Positions 27,567-35,899 of a DNA stretch of 64,000 nucleotides are shown one piece after another; the first letter of the stretch is position 1, and every line of letters starts with the position of its first letter. A program made the position numbers and the translations under genes. Below the pieces are notes generated by a model. That model made no database searches. It had not been told where the DNA came from and saw only the letters and a program-made list of their open reading frames with translations. The DNA is from Deltaproteobacteria bacterium HGW-Deltaproteobacteria-6 (lineage in GTDB: Bacteria > Desulfobacterota > Syntrophia > Syntrophales > Smithellaceae): NCBI GenBank assembly GCA_002840435.1, contig PHAT01000001.1, positions 366,300 to 430,299 on the forward strand, in the 5' to 3' direction.

Positions 27567-28601
27567 CTAGCGTAAAAGTAAAACGTACAATTCGGCAACA
27601 GCCAGCAGGATTACAGCCGCAAGCAGCCACAGGCGGTTCTTGCGTGTCCGCGTTTTCTCGTTTGGGTAAGGCCGCTGATAGTCTTCGGGGTAAGATAACT
27701 TTACAAAATCATTCTTTTGATGAAGCCGCGGCGCTTCCGTATAATTGTAAGTCTGTATGGCAATGAAGATATCGCGCCATTTTGGGTTGTCATCGGCTTC
27801 CGTGAAATTAATTCCATCATGCATGCCGATATTGCGGACACGCCCCAGAACCGGCTTGTACGAAATCAGACCCAGTTTGCGCTGCAGCTTATCGAGTTCG
27901 AGGTCCCAACTGGCAAAAGACCAGTGCTTTCGCACCTGTTGCCATTTATCTCTGGTAATGCCCCAGCTCCAGCTGCAAAATTTGACATGATTGTTTTCTC
28001 TGTTTTCGACAAGGTCGTAAGGATAATCCTGCGGATGATAGTTGATGTCGGGTACCACACGCGAATCAATGTTGAAACCGGTTACCGACAGGACATTTGT
28101 GCCGGTCAAAACATGCTGAAATGCCCACTGGTAATAATTGAAAAAATCTACACAGGGCAAAATATCGTCTTCCAGAACAATGGCGCCCCTGGCGTGAGTT
28201 TTGCTGAAGGTGAATTTAAGCAGGAAATGGATATTGGCCGAGGCCGCCACGAGACTGTCCCAGAAATACGCAAGAATTCCAAGAAAAGGGCGGGTATGCT
28301 GAATGATGACCGTCCGCGTAAAATTGATCTCACTGATCAGTGCCGTCACTTCCGGATTGCTGCCGTCCTGAGAAATAATCAGGATGGTCTTGTCTATATC
28401 CTTGACCCTGGCGAGGGCCTGGAGTACTTCCTTTAAATAATGAGGACGTCCGTAAACCGGCATGATGATCGGATAAGTACAGGGAGGATCAATGCTACGG
28501 ATGGCCGCCGCCGCTTTTTCCATTTCTCCTGCATTACGATGCCGGGCAATGATTGACGACACAAGCATAAAGCCAATCAGGATGATGAGAAAGGTTATCA
28601 T
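27567..28601 (-). CDS. GT13-like (GnT-I type) glycosyltransferase with terminal membrane anchors
   Basis: This 344-residue protein has a membrane helix at each end (about 1-20 and 322-343). Between them it follows the GlcNAc-transferase I pattern: PIIMPVYGRPHYL, IISQDG (75-80), the metal-binding LEDD (143-146) in IVLEDDILPCVDFFNYY, then CSWSWGITRDKW, SWDLELDKL and RNIGMHDGINF. These correspond in order to VIACDR, VSQDC, VEDDLEVAPDFFEYF, GWLLLAELW, FWDDWMR and GVSHGQFF of animal GnT-I. In animals this enzyme adds beta-1,2-GlcNAc to mannose; the bacterial acceptor is unknown. The ribosome site is weak. Confidence 0.75.
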   Translation of the reverse strand: MITFLIILIGFMLVSSIIARHRNAGEMEKAAAAIRSIDPPCTYPIIMPVYGRPHYLKEVLQALARVKDIDKTILIISQDGSNPEVTALISEINFTRTVIIQHTRPFLGILAYFWDSLVAASANIHFLLKFTFSKTHARGAIVLEDDILPCVDFFNYYQWAFQHVLTGTNVLSVTGFNIDSRVVPDINYHPQDYPYDLVENRENNHVKFCSWSWGITRDKWQQVRKHWSFASWDLELDKLQRKLGLISYKPVLGRVRNIGMHDGINFTEADDNPKWRDIFIAIQTYNYTEAPRLHQKNDFVKLSYPEDYQRPYPNEKTRTRKNRLWLLAAVILLAVAELYVLLLR

Positions 28602-28625
28602 TCTTAATATTATTCCATTTTCATT

Positions 28626-29474
28626 TCATTCCGGCGGCAGTTTCCAGTAAGGCCGGAAATAGTCCATAACGGTATCGTCATTGCCGCCGCCTTTATTTTC
28701 GCCGTGGTCCAGCGCTGGTCCGGAAAGGGTGGTCAGCGTCGTAAGATAAACGTAGCTTCCCGTGAAAGGTATCACATAGCGGGGAATGTTGCGCTTTGCC
28801 AAGTTGCCGCTGGTCCAGATATCGTCAACAAAAAAGGCCGCAGCCGGGGCGTTTTCATAATTGAAAAAATCGGCGGTAAAGAACTTCGGTTTCACCAGAA
28901 TGCCTCCGCAGCCGGTGATGATCTCCACGGAAGCGGGTTTGGAAATGGCCGTTCCTTTAAATGCGTGACAATCTTTCCAGCGCAGCGTCCGGGACATCGG
29001 GGCTCCTCTGAGGCTCAAGGCGGCCTCAGGCAGCATTTTCGAGTATTTCCAGAAGGCTTCTACAAATTGAGCCGGATAAATATTGTCATCATCGGTTGTA
29101 AGAATAATATCATCGGGCCGGGTTGAGGGGTGAAGAAGTGCCGGAATAAGTTTGGTCGCCGGTCCCCAGTCCTTCCGGGCATCGATGATTTCGATAGCCG
29201 GGCAATGGGCAAGCCTGGCCGGTATGATATATGCTTTTTGTTCCCTGATGGAAAAAGGCGGTATGGCCAGACAGATCCGGCGGGGCGGCATAGTCTGATC
29301 CATAAGAGAATTCAAGGCGGGATAAATATTTTCTATCCTGCCGGGTATTGTGGACAGAGAAACGGTCATATCCGCTTTCTCATTATCGGATTTCTGCAGG
29401 TATTTGTCTGCGTAATGCTCAAAAGAACGGAGATGCAGCGCCGCATAACGATATATTTCAGAAAGGATTGACAT
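28626..29474 (-). CDS. GT-A glycosyltransferase, unclassified
   Basis: This 282-residue protein begins its catalytic domain at MTVSLSTIPGRIENIYPALNSL and carries a DDD metal motif in ILTTDDDNIYP, followed by FVDDIWTSGNLAKRNIP, a pattern common in GT-A enzymes of capsule and LPS loci. No signal peptide or membrane helix is evident, so it should act on the cytoplasmic face. Substrates cannot be predicted. It lies 24 bases upstream of the GT13-like gene and 44 bases downstream of the GT32 gene on the minus strand, within one operon. Confidence 0.7.
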   Translation of the reverse strand: MSILSEIYRYAALHLRSFEHYADKYLQKSDNEKADMTVSLSTIPGRIENIYPALNSLMDQTMPPRRICLAIPPFSIREQKAYIIPARLAHCPAIEIIDARKDWGPATKLIPALLHPSTRPDDIILTTDDDNIYPAQFVEAFWKYSKMLPEAALSLRGAPMSRTLRWKDCHAFKGTAISKPASVEIITGCGGILVKPKFFTADFFNYENAPAAAFFVDDIWTSGNLAKRNIPRYVIPFTGSYVYLTTLTTLSGPALDHGENKGGGNDDTVMDYFRPYWKLPPE

Positions 29475-29518
29475 GCGATAGTTTTTTTCCTCTTATCGGT
29501 GTAAATAAATTAATCGGG

Positions 29519-30355
29519 TTATTGTCTGCTCCGGAGTGGGTTTTTCCTGCCGGGAAAAAAATCTTCCCGCCAGACCGGCGACGGCGGCAATTTGTAGTAC
29601 AGCTCACGGATGTCAAATAATGTTTCCTTGATTCGTTCGGGGAAGCCTCTCCCCTGCGGCCTGACGAATGCCTTTCCGTTTTTGCCATTATTATCTTTCC
29701 ATGTCCCGCTAAAATGATGTTTCGCATACATGTGCAGGTTAAACGGGAAGATGTTCGGGTAATCCGGCCTTGTCGGCGGTATCCAGCAGATTCGCGGCAG
29801 GATGTGCAGATCATATTGCCGCTGGTACAGGTGCACAACATCCGATAACATTCCCGGTCCCGTGGTTTCTATCACTTCATCGGGTGGAAAACGGCCGTCA
29901 AGGCGAAGAGCAATCTCATCCATGATTTTAGTAAAAACGGGATGATTTTTTTTAGCGGCAAAAATACAGTTGGCGATCTGCTGGGGGTGACGGCGGTTAA
30001 AAAATCGCGCTTCCCGGGGTGACAGAACAATTTCTTCCCCAAAGACACATTCTTTGCCGTCGAGGAGCGTTTCCATATTTTTATAACATTCCATGTCCAG
30101 ATCAGCGTAAAGGCCGCCTTCTGCGGCAATGACGAGATAGCGGAAAATATCGGCGCGTTGTATGGGAAACAGGCATCTGTCATAGAGTGTTAAAAGATCG
30201 GGGAAAGCGTTTTGCACAACAGTTCGGCAGGCCGCGTCATCATAAAAGCGGTACTCCCATTGGGGATGATGACGAATCCATGTTTCCCGGTAAGTGTGGA
30301 ATTGTTCCGGAAGGCTGCTCGTTTTCCAGGTCTGGTGAATGATCTTCGGTATCAT
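29519..30355 (-). CDS. GT32-family glycosyltransferase (OCH1-like), copy 1
   Basis: Starting at the ATG at 30355 the 278-residue protein opens with the family hallmark MIPKIIHQTWK; a TTG 24 bases earlier has no ribosome site. The nucleotide-sugar and metal site DLD lies at residues 85-87 in GGLYADLDMEC, preceded by QRADIFRYLVI. GT32 includes yeast OCH1 alpha-1,6-mannosyltransferase and bacterial capsule and LPS enzymes. It shares this start and DxD spacing with the protein encoded at 34131-34829. Confidence 0.85.
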   Translation of the reverse strand: MIPKIIHQTWKTSSLPEQFHTYRETWIRHHPQWEYRFYDDAACRTVVQNAFPDLLTLYDRCLFPIQRADIFRYLVIAAEGGLYADLDMECYKNMETLLDGKECVFGEEIVLSPREARFFNRRHPQQIANCIFAAKKNHPVFTKIMDEIALRLDGRFPPDEVIETTGPGMLSDVVHLYQRQYDLHILPRICWIPPTRPDYPNIFPFNLHMYAKHHFSGTWKDNNGKNGKAFVRPQGRGFPERIKETLFDIRELYYKLPPSPVWREDFFPGRKNPLRSRQ

Positions 30356-30409
30356 AATGTTTCCGATTTTCGACTTCAATCTTAAGGAGAACCGCCCAGC
30401 GCTTTCGGG

Positions 30410-31555
30410 TTAATACAGTTCGGCGGGATCAGCCTTCAGAACTTTTTTCATGGCAAAAAAACTGGCCGCAAGACACATCAAAATTGTCAAAATAAAAACG
30501 AAGAGAATTCGCCATGGCGTCATGAACATCAGAATTTTGGTGGAATACTGGATGATGAAATAAAGAATTCCACCGCCGATCAGACCGGGGACAAATCCTA
30601 AAACGGATAGCCACAGGGATTGTTTGATTACGAGCGAGACCAGGAACTTTTTGGAAAAGCCGACGGCTTTCATTGTGGCGTACTGGGGAAGGTGATCGGT
30701 GATCTCATTGAACAAAATCTGATAACAGATGATGATGCCGATAATAAAGCCGATGATGACACCGATTCCGAATACCGCGCCGGTCGGTGTGGATTCAATC
30801 GTAAATCTAACCTCTCTTTGCCGGGCTTCTTCCGGTGTCATTAAAATCGTGTCAGAAGGCAGGATGTCGCGGAGTTTCTTTTTAACGGCCTCTATATCCG
30901 CCCCGGGCTTCAGACGAATCAATCCCATATTTATTTTGTCGGCGTTTCCCGTATGATTAATCCAGGTGGACTCACCCATGATGACATAACCGTCCAGTTT
31001 GATGTTCGGACCGATTTTTACCGTACCGACTACGTTTTGCAGCTCGCCACCCAGCTTGATTTCCGCTCCGGGTTTGATGTCGCCGTAAATTTCCCGCGAC
31101 AGGCTGTCATAAAGAACATTTCCCCTGATTTTTAATTGTTCCTGATATTTTTCCAGGCCTTCCACCAGCAACGGTGCGGCTGTGTCCTGCGGAAATGCCA
31201 GAATCGAGATGGCGCGGATTCTCTTCTCCTGCTCATTAAACAGAGTATCCGTCCCTTCATAAAAGGGTATGGCTTCGGCGACTTCAGAAAGAGCGGCTGC
31301 CTGTCCCAGGCGGTGCCTGGAGATGGTGGAAGTTTCCAGCATGGAATAACGGCGATGATGCATGATCAGGATATCGGCATTGAGCAAAGGCGGAAGATTG
31401 GCCTGGCTGTCATTGAGTCCGTTGAAAAAACCGATTTCCATGAACATGATAACAACGGCAAAGGCAATTCCCAGCAGGGAAAGCGTCAGACGCCCTTTTT
31501 TATGAAGAAGCATTTTGGAAGCCAGGGGAATTTTTTTGCCGGAAAATAATTTCAT
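30410..31555 (-). CDS. DevC-like ABC transporter permease, second of a pair
   Basis: This 381-residue FtsX-fold permease has one N-terminal membrane helix (about 22-45), a large periplasmic domain, and three C-terminal helices (about 255-280, 305-330, 345-370), ending in the KADPAELY tail typical of DevC proteins. Its ATG begins 1 base after the stop codon of the paralogous upstream gene, so the two are translationally coupled and probably form a heterodimer. No ATPase gene is adjacent; the matching DevA- and DevB-like genes are at 50489-52586. Confidence 0.85.
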   Translation of the reverse strand: MKLFSGKKIPLASKMLLHKKGRLTLSLLGIAFAVVIMFMEIGFFNGLNDSQANLPPLLNADILIMHHRRYSMLETSTISRHRLGQAAALSEVAEAIPFYEGTDTLFNEQEKRIRAISILAFPQDTAAPLLVEGLEKYQEQLKIRGNVLYDSLSREIYGDIKPGAEIKLGGELQNVVGTVKIGPNIKLDGYVIMGESTWINHTGNADKINMGLIRLKPGADIEAVKKKLRDILPSDTILMTPEEARQREVRFTIESTPTGAVFGIGVIIGFIIGIIICYQILFNEITDHLPQYATMKAVGFSKKFLVSLVIKQSLWLSVLGFVPGLIGGGILYFIIQYSTKILMFMTPWRILFVFILTILMCLAASFFAMKKVLKADPAELY

Positions 31556-31556
31556 A

Positions 31557-32696
31557 TTAAAACAAGTCCGCCGGATCCGCTTTTCTGACTTTTTGAAGCG
31601 CCAGAATACCGGAAATAACGCTCATCAATATTGCCAGAAAGAAAACAAACACAGCCAGCTCCCACGGCAAATACATGGGCAGACGGCTGGCCTTCTGCAC
31701 CAGAAAGGAGACCAGATAACCCAACGGCAGGGCCGGAATATAGCTCATTATTGTAAATAACAGGGCCTGCGTTGCGCCGACCTTGTAGATGTAATAATTA
31801 CTGAATCCGACCGCTTTGAGGGTGGCGAATTCTCTTAACTTGTTTGAAATTTCCGTGGAAAGCACCTGAAAGAGGATAACTGCGCCGACGACAAATGCGA
31901 CAAAAGCTCCCGCCTGGAACATGATGCCGATCGGTTTGACATTGATGAAATAATTTTGTTCCGCCTCGATGAACTTTTTCTTTTCGAAAACAAGCACATC
32001 ATCGGGGAGCGTGGCCTGCAGGTTTTGCCTGACCTTTTCCACATCCGCGCCCGGTGCCACTTTAATCAGGCCGAAAGTAACCTGCCGGGGATCTGAGCGG
32101 GTAATGCTCTGAAAGGTTTCCAGATTCACTATCGCGGAGCCGTCTCCCAGAAAACTGATTCCCAGCTTATACAAGGCATTGATGGTGATCGGCATATGAT
32201 TCAGCGTGGCATCCGTCCGTCCGATACGCTTTTCGCCGTAATCGGGATGAGAAGAAACATCGAGCATCACCATGTCTTTTGGCAAAATCGCCGGAAGATT
32301 CTCCCTGACCTCTTCATCCGGAACAAAATGAGGATTGAGATCAAACCCCATCAGCATGCATGATCTCATCTGCAGGTTGGATTCCGGAACACGCCACCAT
32401 ACCCGGGTGAAATTGAGGGTGGATATTTCCTGAACGCCCTGGGCGACCTGAGCCTGCACGAGGCGGGTTTTATCGAAGCTGCCGGTGGTATCCATACTTT
32501 CGTAAGTGGCGGACGTCATAATCAGGTCATAATCAAAAAAGCCGTAAACCAGGCTGGAGGTAATGCGGGCCGTCACCAGAAATCCCAGTTGCATAAAAAT
32601 AAGCAGGAGGGAAAAGCAAATGCCGCCAATGGCGGCCAGTGTTCTTTTTTTATTCTGAAAAGTGTTGTACCAGGCAAGGGGTGTTCTCAGAATCAT
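31557..32696 (-). CDS. DevC-like ABC transporter permease, first of a pair
   Basis: This 379-residue protein shares the layout of the next gene: N-terminal helix (about 18-40), periplasmic MacB/FtsX core, three C-terminal helices and the end motif KADPADLF. In cyanobacteria the DevBCA-TolC system of this type exports heterocyst glycolipids. The start has AAGGA 8 bases upstream, and a consensus promoter lies just beyond (32735-32763), making this the first gene of a minus-strand unit that may run on through both permeases to the glycosyltransferases down to 27567. Confidence 0.85.
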   Translation of the reverse strand: MILRTPLAWYNTFQNKKRTLAAIGGICFSLLLIFMQLGFLVTARITSSLVYGFFDYDLIMTSATYESMDTTGSFDKTRLVQAQVAQGVQEISTLNFTRVWWRVPESNLQMRSCMLMGFDLNPHFVPDEEVRENLPAILPKDMVMLDVSSHPDYGEKRIGRTDATLNHMPITINALYKLGISFLGDGSAIVNLETFQSITRSDPRQVTFGLIKVAPGADVEKVRQNLQATLPDDVLVFEKKKFIEAEQNYFINVKPIGIMFQAGAFVAFVVGAVILFQVLSTEISNKLREFATLKAVGFSNYYIYKVGATQALLFTIMSYIPALPLGYLVSFLVQKASRLPMYLPWELAVFVFFLAILMSVISGILALQKVRKADPADLF

Positions 32697-32734
32697 TATA
32701 AATCCTTGTGACGAAACAGATTAATATTGCTTTA

Positions 32735-32763
32735 TCTATAAATTAAATCGGTATCGAAGTCAA
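32735..32763 (-). promoter_or_regulatory. Sigma-70 promoter for the DevC-like permease operon
   Basis: On the minus strand a -35 box TTGACT (32763-32758) and a -10 box TATAGA (32740-32735) are exactly 17 bases apart. Transcription would start near 32728, giving a leader of about 32 bases with AAGGA before the ATG at 32696. Confidence 0.7.
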
Positions 32764-32996
32764 TGACGGCGGTTTGTTTAAAGATGGTTGCAAAAGATCA
32801 TCAAAAATGACATCTTTAATCCCAATTTTGGCTTAACAGAGAATGAGAATGACTTTATTGAAACATCAGGGCGTCAACGGATTTTTTCATAATGACTCTC
32901 CGGCCGTAACATGTGATGATCCCGGGTACTTTATGCGGACCGGGTCATCCAGCTCCGAAAAGGCCAGACTGCGAATAACGGCGAAAAGGAGCGTGC

Positions 32997-34175
32997 ATGA
33001 ATGAGAAATCATTCTACCGTGAGCTCCTGGAGACCGCTTATGCCTGTTTTCCCGACTATCCCGAGGGGCGCTTTCGGGGCAGGGGAATTGTCCTTTGCGC
33101 GGGAGGCTTCGGGCACCTTTCCAATGCTTATGTCTGTCTGAAATTTTTGAGAACTTATACGGATCTGCCCGTCGAACTCTTCTATGCGGGGCCGGAGGAA
33201 ATGCCGGAAGGGGTGCGTGATCTCCTCCAAAAGGATTTTGCTCCCATCGCCCTTACGGACATTACGCAGTGCAGATTCCCTGAAGACCAACTCTCTTTTT
33301 CCATCCGGGATTTCAAGGGATTCCAGATCAAACCCTACGCCCTGCTTTATTCCTCTTTTGAGGAAATCTTTTACATGGACGCGGATAATATTCCCCTGCG
33401 ATCGCCTGTGCCTCTCTTTGCGATGGAAGAGTATGAGCAAACCGGCGCGCTTTTCTGGCCGGATCTCCCCGGCATGAAACAAACAACGGATGATCTTTTT
33501 GCGGTATTTGGCATTGCGTCCCGGTTCATCAGGCAGGGGTCCGAATTCGAATCGGGACAAATTGTCCTCGATAAACGCCGTTGCTGGAAGGCTCTTCTTA
33601 CCGTGTGTCTCGCCAACTCGGACACGGAGGGATTTCGGAATTTCTGCTACCGCAATACTCTGGGAGACAAGGACACTTTCAGGCTTTCCTTTCAGTTTGC
33701 CGGAAAATCCTATCATCTGGAACAGCATCCGCCCCTCCAGATCGGCAACATGTACTTTATCATCCCCATTCCCCTGACGGACTTCACCATCAAAATCCAG
33801 CACGATCGGGGGGCATTTTATGCCACGGGCATCCTGCAGCATGATCCGGAAGGCCAACCTCTCTTTGCCCATAAAACGGTTTGCGAGTGGGATCTTTATC
33901 AGCCTTTTCAGAATCTGCTCTATCTTGAAAGCGGAAAGGGAGATGTTCAGCACATGAGTTGGTTGGCTCAGAGGGAAAATGAAGGCTATGAATTTCTCGA
34001 AGAGTTTCATAGCCGCTGCAAACGTTTTTTTGGATGGCAATATCTCAGGCGTTTCCGGGGATTACTTGCGGTTGTGATCATCGCGTTTCTCAACACCGTC
34101 AAATTTCGGCGAAACGGACGGGCCTCAATATTATCTCAAAAGCAACCAGCCGAAAAAGAGAGCGGCAAGCACTAG
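32997..34175 (+). CDS. GT71/MNN1-MNN2-like alpha-mannosyltransferase family protein
   Basis: This 392-residue protein matches the Mannosyltransferase-3 pattern: GRGIVLCAGGFGHLSNAY at the start of the catalytic domain, FQIKPYALLYSSFEEIFYMDADNIPL with the metal DAD at 128-130, GALFWPDLPG, and ESGQIVLDKRRCWKALL. Yeast MNN1/MNN2 proteins with these motifs add alpha-linked mannose to Golgi glycans. There is no N-terminal anchor; a hydrophobic stretch near residue 355-368 may bind membrane. The start has AAGGAG 5 bases upstream. It overlaps the convergent GT32 gene by 45 bases. Confidence 0.78.
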   Translation: MNEKSFYRELLETAYACFPDYPEGRFRGRGIVLCAGGFGHLSNAYVCLKFLRTYTDLPVELFYAGPEEMPEGVRDLLQKDFAPIALTDITQCRFPEDQLSFSIRDFKGFQIKPYALLYSSFEEIFYMDADNIPLRSPVPLFAMEEYEQTGALFWPDLPGMKQTTDDLFAVFGIASRFIRQGSEFESGQIVLDKRRCWKALLTVCLANSDTEGFRNFCYRNTLGDKDTFRLSFQFAGKSYHLEQHPPLQIGNMYFIIPIPLTDFTIKIQHDRGAFYATGILQHDPEGQPLFAHKTVCEWDLYQPFQNLLYLESGKGDVQHMSWLAQRENEGYEFLEEFHSRCKRFFGWQYLRRFRGLLAVVIIAFLNTVKFRRNGRASILSQKQPAEKESGKH

Positions 34176-34829
34176 CAGGATCATCGGGCCACGATAAAAC
34201 AGGAACCCGAGAAGCCGGCTGTCCCAAGCATGCCAGCTGCCGCCCGGGATATGCCGGACAATGGTTGCCGCCTTATCACTGCCATAGAGCGGCTGCGGCA
34301 GAATGTATATCCCATCCTTTCCGCGAAAGGCACGGTACTGTTTTGTAAAATACAAAGGGCCTGTGGAGAGCATCACCCGAAAATGCCGCAGGAGAAGCGG
34401 GTGACGGCTGAATTTGCGGTGGGCCTTTTCAAGATTCTCAATCACCTGCAGGAAGAAAGGATGCTTCGGTTCGGACATCAGGAGATCGTTGGAAAACCCG
34501 AGAGGTTCCGTTTTCGGGATGATGGCCGGATGAGACAGAAGAAAATCGCAGCTTCGTTCACAGACAATATCCAGATCGGAATAGATCCCGCCTAATTCAT
34601 AAAGGATAAAATACCGGGCTGCATCAATCCGCTGAATGTTGTAGGGGTAACTCCTGTATGTGTCGAGAAACCAGGGGTAACGCTCCGTAATGAAACGTTC
34701 CAGGTCGGAGTCGGTCCAGAACATGTACCGCCAATCCGGGTGAAACCGCTGCCAGGAAGTTCTCGACTCCTCCCACTCCGGGGGAACTGCGATAGTTTTC
34801 CATGTCTGGTGGATGATTTTAGGTATCAT
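34131..34829 (-). CDS. GT32-family glycosyltransferase (OCH1-like), copy 2, with C-terminal anchor
   Basis: Starting at the ATG at 34829 gives 232 residues beginning MIPKIIHQTWK; the frame stays open 28 residues further without homology to the family. DLD at 85-87 in GGIYSDLDIVC and QRIDAARYFIL agree residue for residue in spacing with the paralogue at 29519-30355. Unlike that copy, it ends in a membrane helix (GPMILLVLAALFFGWLLLR). Its 3' end overlaps the convergent GT71-like gene. Confidence 0.82.
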   Translation of the reverse strand: MIPKIIHQTWKTIAVPPEWEESRTSWQRFHPDWRYMFWTDSDLERFITERYPWFLDTYRSYPYNIQRIDAARYFILYELGGIYSDLDIVCERSCDFLLSHPAIIPKTEPLGFSNDLLMSEPKHPFFLQVIENLEKAHRKFSRHPLLLRHFRVMLSTGPLYFTKQYRAFRGKDGIYILPQPLYGSDKAATIVRHIPGGSWHAWDSRLLGFLFYRGPMILLVLAALFFGWLLLR

Positions 34830-35077
34830 AAAAAAGGACCCGCTTTTCCGGGAGTGAAAAAACTTTATTAACGGCAAAACATTCGTCAAATTGCCCAATC
34901 GATTCTTCATCAATGCATAACAGTCAAAGGAGAAATTGTCAAAGACCGGTTGACTGTGCGTGAGATTGATGCTCCGGGGTCATGATAAATTATCAGGCAA
35001 AACCGTTATTTTCTTTTCTCCGGAAGAATGCTATTAAATAGTAGAATGCAAGACAAAAATAATTATCCGTGCCTCCT

Positions 35078-35845
35078 ATGATGAAAAGACCAGCCAGAAA
35101 GCCGCAAATTTTCCTGACCGTTGACCTGGAACCGGACTGTCCCCCGTACCTCAATACTTGCCGGGGGATTACCGAGGGAACTGTTTTGCTTCTTTCTTTA
35201 CTGGATGAGGAAAACGTAAAAGCGACATTCTTTGTCACCGGACAAATAGCCCGGGACTATCCCGATATTATCCGCGATTTGATTGACCGCGGACATGAAG
35301 CAGGCAGCCACGGCTTCAGTCACAGCGACTTTACAACTCTGGGGCGCGACGCTGCGCAGCGTGATATAGAGCTTTCTCTGGAAGTGCTGAGGCCATTCGG
35401 ACCTGTTTATTCTTTCCGGTCCCCTTATCTTAATTTTCCGCAGGGCTATCTCAGCCTTCTGGAAAAAGTAGGCTTGTCGGTTGATTCTTCGCAGGCGAAG
35501 TATAAGCCGTCTTACCTGCAGAACTCGCGGCAAACAACCTTGCGCCGAATTCCGGCTTCGGTCACGTCATCCGTTTTGCGACTGCCTGCCTGGCTCAGGA
35601 ACCGCTGGCTTGGTGCTCTGGAAAGCCCGGTGGTTTTATTCGTTCATCCCTGGGAATTTGTTGATTTGCGGAAGGCGAATATTCCTTTGGATTGCCGTTT
35701 TAAAACGGGCGGCGCGGCGCTTCGCTGCCTCCGGGAAGTCATTCAGTTTTATAAAGGGCGCGACTTTCAATTCAGAAAAATGCAGGATGTCCTGACGGAG
35801 CCGGACAAAATCTCTACAAACCAGGCGGCCGCAGCAATTCGGTAA
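35078..35845 (+). CDS. Polysaccharide deacetylase (CE4, NodB homology domain)
   Basis: This 255-residue protein has the NodB domain: FLTVDLEPDC with the catalytic Asp, ATFFVTGQIARDYP, and HEAGSHGFSHSDF with the zinc-binding HxxxH. RSPYLNFPQGYL follows as motif 3. No signal peptide is apparent, so it should act in the cytoplasm, as PIG-L does in GPI synthesis, although it belongs to another fold. A GTG 9 bases upstream is an alternative start; neither has a clear ribosome site. CE4 enzymes remove N-acetyl groups from GlcNAc-containing glycans. Confidence 0.85.
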   Translation: MMKRPARKPQIFLTVDLEPDCPPYLNTCRGITEGTVLLLSLLDEENVKATFFVTGQIARDYPDIIRDLIDRGHEAGSHGFSHSDFTTLGRDAAQRDIELSLEVLRPFGPVYSFRSPYLNFPQGYLSLLEKVGLSVDSSQAKYKPSYLQNSRQTTLRRIPASVTSSVLRLPAWLRNRWLGALESPVVLFVHPWEFVDLRKANIPLDCRFKTGGAALRCLREVIQFYKGRDFQFRKMQDVLTEPDKISTNQAAAAIR

Positions 35846-35899
35846 GGCAGTGAGAGCGTCTGTCGGCGGTATTTTTATTCAATGACCGGCCGGTGATTT

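Noticed and set aside
33009-34040. Minus-strand frame of 343 codons
   Set aside because: Antisense to the GT71-like gene, whose DAD, FQIKPYALL and ESGQIVL motifs and strong ribosome site identify the coding strand.
35078-35845. Identity as the GPI de-N-acetylase PIG-L
   Set aside because: The protein has NodB (CE4) motifs; PIG-L belongs to the unrelated CE14 fold. Only the reaction type might be shared.
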